Below are positions 58,574 to 64,000 of a stretch of DNA of 64,000 nucleotides, one piece after another. The translations under genes were made by a program, and so were the position numbers. Position 1 is the stretch's first letter. Each line of letters begins with the position of its first letter. Under the pieces are notes generated by a model. It was given only the letters and a program-made list of their open reading frames with translations, was not told the DNA's origin and made no database searches. The DNA is from Talaromyces rugulosus (taxonomy: Eukaryota > Ascomycota > Eurotiomycetes > Eurotiales > Trichocomaceae). The DNA is taken from contig NC_049561.1 of NCBI RefSeq assembly GCF_013368755.1, positions 6,014,001 through 6,078,000 of the forward strand. Direction: 5' to 3'.

Positions 58574-58826
58574 TGTGATAGTCCTAACCCAGACCTCAGG
58601 AACCAGCAGTGGCGGCCTGAGGCACCACTAGGGAAAGAAAACCAAGAACGGTACTAAGATGGGAATAACCTCATGCGGAACCATAAAGGGAATAGACTAA
58701 CGCACACAAAGGAATATTTCTCATGTAACTAGCAGGGGAGGTTCTTTCTCTTCCTCTTTCCCTTCTCATGTTTGGTTTTCTCGTTGCAGAGTACTCTTAG
58801 AGGATAGGAATCGACTCGTCGTCACA
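58574..58826 (+). repeat. 3' LTR
   Basis: 253 bp, TGTGATAG...GTCACA, same length as the 5' LTR. It is preceded by the polypurine tract and followed by the AACTT duplication. Confidence 0.92.
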
Positions 58827-59424
58827 AACTTCAGAATAGCCATAGTTACAGCTTGCCCATAATAAAATGTAAAGAGCAGAGTGAACATTTTTAAACCTAT
58901 TAGCTATTTATTAACTACATGCAGACCCCAGCAAGACCCCCTGGCTCTAATCACTCCGATACGTCACTCGATTCATCGTCTGTTTCCTCACTTCGGGCAC
59001 TTTCAATAATCGCCTCTCTCAGCTGAGCAGACAGCACGGTTGCTGTCTGCTCGGGGAAATTGAGGAAAGTGAGAGGATAGGGAAGCCGTGTTTGTTTTGG
59101 ATGTGCGGACGCAGGCAGCCACTGCTGTCGCCCAGCCAGTATGACATAGCAAACTACATACTAATTACTTCATACTTATATTTTTATACAATTCTATATT
59201 TAGCTATTATTATCACCTCATTTATTAAATTTTCTTTATAACTTTGGTATTAACTGCGAGAGTAATAGACCCCAGCTACCCTATGAGTCGTACCCTACGA
59301 ATCACCCTATTACCAATATAATCACGCTCTTCGAACCTTACTCTCACAGTCTTATTATTATTGAATATCATTACAGTTTAATATTTCTGTTTTTCTTCTT
59401 TAATTAACTTCCTTAGTATTCTAT
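58827..59424. other. Repeat-region spacer containing the less-mutated 99-bp repeat copy
   Basis: Positions 58948-59046 are the GC-richer partner of 46399-46497. The remainder is AT-rich with no supported gene. Confidence 0.5.
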
Positions 59425-59641
59425 CAATACCGGAAAATGCAAGAACGCGGATACCGTTCAGCAACATTGCAGCGACGTTATGTGGGTTTGCAACGTATCA
59501 AGAAGACTACACAAGCATGACCGTTGCAAATATCACTATATATCCGATTTTCTAAGTATAGTGACTTTTTGCGACGTATCGGCAATGTGGTGACGTTACA
59601 AAATATAAAACGGTTGCAAACCACTTTCTACATTACAGAAT

Positions 59642-59738
59642 TTGATACATCTATATTCCTTGATACATCTATATTCCTTGATACGTCTATATTCCTTGAT
59701 ACATCTATATTCCTTGATACGTCTATATTTCTTGATAC
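59642..59738. repeat. 18-bp tandem repeat, five copies plus a partial copy
   Basis: Unit TTGATACATCTATATTCC repeated five times with an A/G change at one position (TACATC or TACGTC) and one C-to-T in the last copy. It lies inside the 1.19-kb TIR element. Confidence 0.9.
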
Positions 59739-59859
59739 GTTACAAATTAATTATAATTCAAATAGAAGCCACTTGTATTTTTAGTATTCTAATTACAAAT
59801 GGAGAAGCCGCAGCGTGGCCTGCACTAAGCCCTGCAGAACCAATATAACAGCGTACTCA

Positions 59860-60235
59860 GAAGGCTTGCAGGGTGGCCTGTAGGCTTGCATGCACCAATT
59901 TGACTGAATTAGGAAGCCTGCAAGCTGGTTAGTGAGGCCATATAGAGAGAGGTTGACAACATACTAAGGAAACTTACAAGAAGCTTGTAGAGTAGCCTAC
60001 AGCAAAGCCTGCAAGTCGGTTAATGAGGCCATATAAAGGGGGGGGTTAACAACATACCGAGCCTGCAGGCCTGCATACACCAATTTAACGCTCTGAGAAG
60101 CCTGCAAGCTGGTTATTAAGGCCTCATAAAAGGGATTGCAACGTACTGAGGAAGCTACAGCGAGGCCTGCTGGCCTGCGCGCACTGATTTGACCGAATTG
60201 GGAAGCCTGCAAGCTGGTTAATAAGGCTTTGGGGG
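59860..60235. repeat. Degenerate ~95-110 bp tandem repeats
   Basis: The phrase AAGCCTGCAAGCTGGTTA (with variants) recurs near 59911, 60004, 60088 and 60201. Each is followed by 'GAGGCC' or similar and preceded by 'GGCCTGC..GCAC..ATTTGAC', giving about four imperfect units. It lies within the TIR element. Confidence 0.75.
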
Positions 60236-60272
60236 GGGGGGGGGATAAATATATATATATATATATATATAT
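60226..60272. repeat. Poly-G run followed by (AT)n microsatellite
   Basis: A run of about 14 G and then AT dinucleotides repeated more than ten times. Length may be unreliable in the assembly. Confidence 0.85.
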
Positions 60273-60744
60273 CTGAGTATGGTGTTGATATATATATTTA
60301 TAAGGGTCAGGGTAAACGCGTCAACGCGTCTAATTTGTTTTGTGGGTCTATCAATTCAAAAAATCGGTTTTTATTGGTTCTATATATAAATTATATAGTT
60401 ACAGGATGGTTACAAAGTTCAAAACGTATCAAGATTTTGATACATTATGGTTTTATGATACGTAGAAAAACGCTGATACAGTCAATAAATTGGCAACGTA
60501 TCAATAATTTAACGGTATTAATACCATTTTTGGTTATATGACTGTTACCAAGCCTGTCAACGTTGCCGCGACGTTGCTGAACGGTATCCCCATTCCCCCA
60601 AAAACCGGTATTGTATATAAGCCTTTCATCTTTGTTTTTCTACCAGATGCTATAGTCCTAGGGATACCAGTGTACTACTCACCATTGTGTAAAAGTTGTC
60701 AATCCCTGTGTTGTTTAAGTGACTGATTGGGCAGAGAAAGGAGA

Positions 60745-60852
60745 GGCGGGTGAGGATGGGGAGCGGTGGTGGTGAGAGGTATAGGGCAGCAAGCCGCACG
60801 CGCTAATCCGGAAACTGGCCACCCCCGCTCTTATAATACATCTGCAGTGCAT
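60745..60852. repeat. Second copy of the 52.4-kb repeat, with an extra ~20 bp
   Basis: Shares 'GAGCGGTGGTGGTGAGA' and 'CCACCCCC..CTCTTATAATACAT' with 52395-52470. Here a GC-rich insertion (GGGCAGCAAGCCGCACGCGC) is present, and the minus-strand ATG is lost. Confidence 0.65.
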
Positions 60853-61108
60853 ATATCTGTGTATCTATATATATCTTTACCATGAATATCCACAAACGAA
60901 ATGAGTGTTTGATAAACATTCAACTCAATTACTAACAAAACATACCCCCCCCCCCGAACTCGCAGCCTGGCAGACGAGACTGTGAACAAAGACCGAGTTT
61001 ACCGCCTTCAGACCTCACCACAAACAACGGCAGTTTTCTTTGTCTGTTTGTTTCATCTTTTTTTCCCTTTCCCTTTTTTCCCTAGTTTTATGATTTATTT
61101 CCCAATTC

Positions 61109-62908
61109 ATGGAGCGTCCAAGGAGGTTCTCCTTCTCGCTAAGACAACAGCACGACATCCCTCGCAAAGCCAGGTCTCAGGTGACCACCATTGGCAACCC
61201 GATAGACGCACTCCCTCTACACACCGAAACCCAGCCGACGACGATGGAGCGTCGCGAAGTAATATGCGTCTCCCCAACGTGGAAAAAGGACTCCAAGCCT
61301 CGAGCGCGCTCGCAGTCAGTACCACCGAGGATGGGAGAAGGGCGTCAGACATCACGACGTCTGGTGAAGAAACAGCCCCCGGTCAAGCAGCAGCACTCTC
61401 GCAGAGAATCCAGTACTTCTTCAGATAATAATAATGATAATAACAATAACAATACCCGTTTCGGACTGATCTCGAGTATATCGACGCGGATTCGCAGTCG
61501 ACGGCCGAGTATATCCCGCAGTACAACAACACCAGATGGGAATCTGCCTGCCTTGCACGGCCCGCGTCAAAGTGACCAGCTTAATGATATACCAGCACCG
61601 CGTGTGTCTGCTACTTTACCGCCAGGGTTTGGGGCTACAATCACCAGGGACTTGAAACAAGGACCTGTCCCTGTGCTGACACCTTCTCCTCATCCACGGG
61701 GTCAGGAAAGACAAGAAGGGCAAATGAATGGATATACCGTTAACCATCCGGGTGTGGATGATAACAGGCATACTCTTCGAAGAGCCGGTGCTCCTATCCA
61801 TCACCCCTTGTCAGATGAAGCTAGTCATTTTCAGTCAAGCAATGCTGCCAATAGGCCCCAGCCAGACTCGTCCAACGCCCGCCCGATCAAAAGCCATTCA
61901 GACAGAAAGGACATCACAATCCCAGACTCACTACGGATAGGTCGGACGAAGAAACTTGAGCCTGGACCCAAAAGCCCCAAGAGAGCACGGCCAAAGACGA
62001 ACAACAATCTACCCAACTACGGCCTCCCAAAGACGGATCCGCAAAAACAAGAACAGGCCCAGACATGCAAGGACTCCCAGCAGAAAAATAGTCGTGCAGG
62101 TCAAAATACTGTGAGTCAAAGTCCCGGGGGCCAAAATAGTGCAAGTCAAAATACAGGGAATCAAATTACAGCAAGCATCTCAACATCCACCAGCCCTCAA
62201 GATCCAATCGCCAAGCCGTCAGAGGCCCCTTGGCCGCTGCCATTCAAGACTGGTCCAGAAAAGGAAGAAACAACCAGCAACCCAGAAGAAAACAAAAAGC
62301 CAACACCCAAGCCGAATACCACCAAACGACTCTCGCCTCAGCAACCCTTAATCATCCCCAGAGACTCTGTTGCTACCAATGATTCGTCAACCCTTGTCGC
62401 AGATTCTCCGGCCGTGTCGAACCCTCCTGCAGCAGATACTTTGCCCAAGACGACAGATACCCCCTCGGCTACGCCGAACAGTGCAGCAACAATTTCTCCG
62501 CGAGCACCGCTAGTAGCAGCAACACAACCCAAAGACAAGATTCTGAGAAACACCATGTCTCCCAGACAAGACAAGTATCTAGCCAAGATATTCGTCGTTT
62601 GCTGCCAATGCAATTTCTGGCACGACATACCGTCTGCACTGTATGCCAAAATGATCATTCCGGAGCATCTCTCATTCTCCGAGAAGCAGCCTGGATCAAC
62701 AGCAGCAGAAAAGCGATTGTCTGGTCAAGCGCGTGACAGTGGGATAGTACGAAACGCGGCGGCAAATAATCAATCGGCCCACTCCCAGCGTAATTCGACC
62801 GAGGTCCCTGACAATACTGTGCAGTGTTGTTGGTGCTCACACGCAATGGCCAAGGCATGTTGCACTGGTTGGACGACTATGGTTCACTTGTTGGAAAAAC
62901 ATCATTGA
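61109..62908 (+). CDS. Large disordered protein with a conserved-looking C-terminal cysteine-rich domain
   Basis: Single-exon frame of 599 residues; the ATG at 61109 follows a pyrimidine-rich leader. Seen: residues 1-490 are low complexity (Ser, Pro, Thr, Gln, Asn; an Asn/Asp run near 105; basic patches near 70-90 and 285-300). Residues about 505-599 are compact: 'KIFVVCCQCNFWHDIPSALY' and 'VQCCWCSHAMAKACCTGWTTMVHLLEKHH', with eight or more cysteines plus histidines spaced like a paired zinc-binding module. I recognise this C-terminal pattern only as typical of uncharacterised Eurotiales proteins. No catalytic motif, signal peptide or membrane helix. Inference: a zinc-stabilised interaction domain on a disordered tail. 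The open 1.8-kb frame in repeat-flanked DNA argues that it is a live gene. Confidence 0.78.
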   Translation: MERPRRFSFSLRQQHDIPRKARSQVTTIGNPIDALPLHTETQPTTMERREVICVSPTWKKDSKPRARSQSVPPRMGEGRQTSRRLVKKQPPVKQQHSRRESSTSSDNNNDNNNNNTRFGLISSISTRIRSRRPSISRSTTTPDGNLPALHGPRQSDQLNDIPAPRVSATLPPGFGATITRDLKQGPVPVLTPSPHPRGQERQEGQMNGYTVNHPGVDDNRHTLRRAGAPIHHPLSDEASHFQSSNAANRPQPDSSNARPIKSHSDRKDITIPDSLRIGRTKKLEPGPKSPKRARPKTNNNLPNYGLPKTDPQKQEQAQTCKDSQQKNSRAGQNTVSQSPGGQNSASQNTGNQITASISTSTSPQDPIAKPSEAPWPLPFKTGPEKEETTSNPEENKKPTPKPNTTKRLSPQQPLIIPRDSVATNDSSTLVADSPAVSNPPAADTLPKTTDTPSATPNSAATISPRAPLVAATQPKDKILRNTMSPRQDKYLAKIFVVCCQCNFWHDIPSALYAKMIIPEHLSFSEKQPGSTAAEKRLSGQARDSGIVRNAAANNQSAHSQRNSTEVPDNTVQCCWCSHAMAKACCTGWTTMVHLLEKHH

Positions 62909-63161
62909 TAATGGGGTTCCTATATTCATTCGTTTATGACTTGATTATTACATGGCTCAAACATAGAGCATACATCATTTCTGGCAGTTTTCGGGATTTT
63001 CATACTTTTAAATATTTTAATTTTTTTGGTTCGTTTAGCGTCATTCTATTTTACACTGACAGCAACAGCAAATCTAGACTGAACGTGCTTTTTTATATGG
63101 GGAATAACTGCATAATATTAAATAATAAAATTCGCGCTAATTATAATATTAATAAGTGACC
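62909..63161. other. Convergent spacer
   Basis: AT-rich 3' flank shared by two convergent genes; no other feature. Confidence 0.5.
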
Positions 63162-64000
63162 TCAAATTATGAATCGGACAGCATGATACAACGATTCCTC
63201 GACGTCTGCTTTACGATATCCCGGTGTCCACCCCAGGCATACCGCCTTCATCACAAGTCCTTTTAAGGCACGTTAGCAAGACTGTAAATTCTTGTAGTAG
63301 AAAGTTTAATACTTACGGTCTATGAAGCGTTTGACGTCAAAAGTCAGAGAAATATTGTCAAAGCCATTAGTAAAACCCGAGTTCATACCATTCTCTGGCA
63401 TTATCGACGGCATGATTTCTGGATTCGATAGCTGAGTTGATGATCCACCGCCAGGCGTCGGAAAAGAGCTACTACCATCCATGGATATAATCGCGCTCGC
63501 ATCCGACGAAAAGAGAGAAGAGGAATTTGATGATGCAGCAAAGATGCGTGGGTCAATCACATCTCTTTGTTGTTCTTGATGAGACGTAGAAGTTGCGCCG
63601 TAATTCTCGGGAATGACTGTTTCTTGAAATGATCCATTTATCATCATCTTCTGGAACAGGTCGGAATGTAGGTTTGATATTTCTACAAAGGAAGAACGCG
63701 CATCGACGGCAATGCCTTGCTCGCGTAAAAAGTCTTCAACGTCATTGGCGTCAAGCCATTCGCCGTCGAACCCGGGGTATTCTAAACGGCCGTCGACGCT
63801 GCGTCGTGAGTAAAGGGTCTCTGCCAGTTGCAATGGCCATGATCCGGCCGATTTGGGGATTTGAGGAGGCACAAGATCGCCAGACGGGGTTCTGTGTATC
63901 CCTGAATAGCTGTCGCGGAAATCAGGTCCACTGTAGCTGCCCCGGTTCAGAGCTCTGTAAAAACGATATAGCAGACGTTCACGACTGGTTGATCCAAAAG
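63162..64000 (-). CDS. Uncharacterised protein, 5' end beyond the window
   Basis: Two exons are visible: 63317-64000 (open to the window edge) and 63162-63259, joined across a 57-bp GT/AG intron in frame. Seen: a segment 'LYSRRSVDGRLEYPGFDGEWLDANDVEDFLREQG' (shown here in parts: LYSRRSVDGRL, DANDVEDFL) suggesting a helical domain, a Ser-rich low-complexity middle, and a C-terminus 'FDVKRFIDRLVMKAVCLGWT' continuing through the splice site into 'PGYRKADVEESL'. I do not recognise the family. The stop is at 63162. Because the N-terminus is missing, domain assignment is not possible here. An acceptor-like TTTTTACAG near 63960 may mean that the first visible exon starts there. Confidence 0.65.

Larger units (their letters stand above)
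52920..58826 (+). mobile_element. Full-length Ty3/Gypsy chromovirus-type LTR retrotransposon, RIP-inactivated
   Basis: 5,907 bp bounded by two 253-bp LTRs beginning TGTGA and ending ACA, with flanking AACTT duplications. A purine tract (AGAAGGGGGGG) precedes the 3' LTR. The interior reads in the plus direction through gag, protease, reverse transcriptase, RNase H, integrase and a C-terminal chromodomain, the order that defines chromoviruses. Nearly all frames are broken by TAG/TAA stops where CAG/CAA would be expected, and key residues are changed by C-to-T or G-to-A. The element is therefore non-autonomous and old. It inserted into already repeat-rich DNA. Confidence 0.92.
59425..60613. mobile_element. 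1.19-kb terminal-inverted-repeat element (MITE-like), non-coding
   Basis: The ends are inverted copies over about 50 bp: CAATACCGG...GGATACCGTTCAGCAAC at the left, and its reverse complement GTTGCTGAACGGTATCC...CCGGTATTG at the right, with scattered mismatches between. Internal 'ACGTATCAAG'-type motifs also recur in both halves. No transposase frame is present; the interior consists of minisatellites (separate entries). Inference: a non-autonomous DNA transposon. Confidence 0.65.

Noticed and set aside
59642..60235. Tandem arrays considered as a CRISPR-like array
   Set aside because: Repeats are head-to-tail without unique spacers, in a eukaryotic genome; they are minisatellites.

Overview
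This is a nuclear segment from a filamentous ascomycete, most likely one of the Eurotiales (Aspergillus/Penicillium group). The evidence is short introns of about 45-110 bp with GTAAGT-like donors and CTNAC branch sites, recognisable fungal orthologues (RPB10, UTP17/NAN1, a mitochondrial D-lactate dehydrogenase, xylitol dehydrogenase, a Rab4-like GTPase, a Clr5-domain protein), and RIP-type mutation in the repeats. All gene models were read by eye. Exon joins were chosen for canonical splice sites plus reading-frame closure and were not tested against transcripts.

Region 1 (1-13.9 kb) is loosely packed: an NmrA-like reductase, a secreted GDSL/SGNH esterase, a small secreted cysteine protein and an MFS sugar transporter, separated by long gene-poor stretches. 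Upstream of the transporter is a diverged segmental duplication (9.7-11.2 kb against 12.2-13.3 kb) in which one block is inverted.

Region 2 (13.9-34.4 kb) is a compact housekeeping block. In order it holds an uncharacterised conserved protein, the U3 processome subunit UTP17/NAN1 divergent from RPB10, a Clr5-domain protein divergent from a disordered protein, D-lactate dehydrogenase divergent from xylitol dehydrogenase over a 650-bp shared promoter, a Rab4-like GTPase, a SPRY-domain protein and a CAX-type Ca2+/H+ exchanger.

Region 3 (35-51.5 kb) is the most unusual part. A complete Crinkler-type gene (ubiquitin-like header, P-loop NTPase, C-terminal restriction-endonuclease fold) is followed on the same strand by a 1,496-residue SNF2-type ATPase. 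Two more proteins with PD-(D/E)XK-like nuclease signatures follow, the second lying between near-identical 64-bp inverted repeats 5 kb apart. This looks like an accessory island of nuclease and NTPase conflict genes next to transposon-rich DNA.

Region 4 (43.7-61 kb) is AT-rich repeat territory. It contains a full-length Ty3/Gypsy chromovirus with 253-bp LTRs and an AACTT target duplication, heavily RIP-mutated; a 1.19-kb terminal-inverted-repeat element carrying minisatellites; duplicated fragments of a short gene; an AT-rich tandem array; and a possible solo LTR. Genic sequence resumes at 61.1 kb with a disordered protein ending in a cysteine-rich domain, and the window ends inside an uncharacterised gene on the minus strand. 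No rRNA, tRNA or CRISPR was found.
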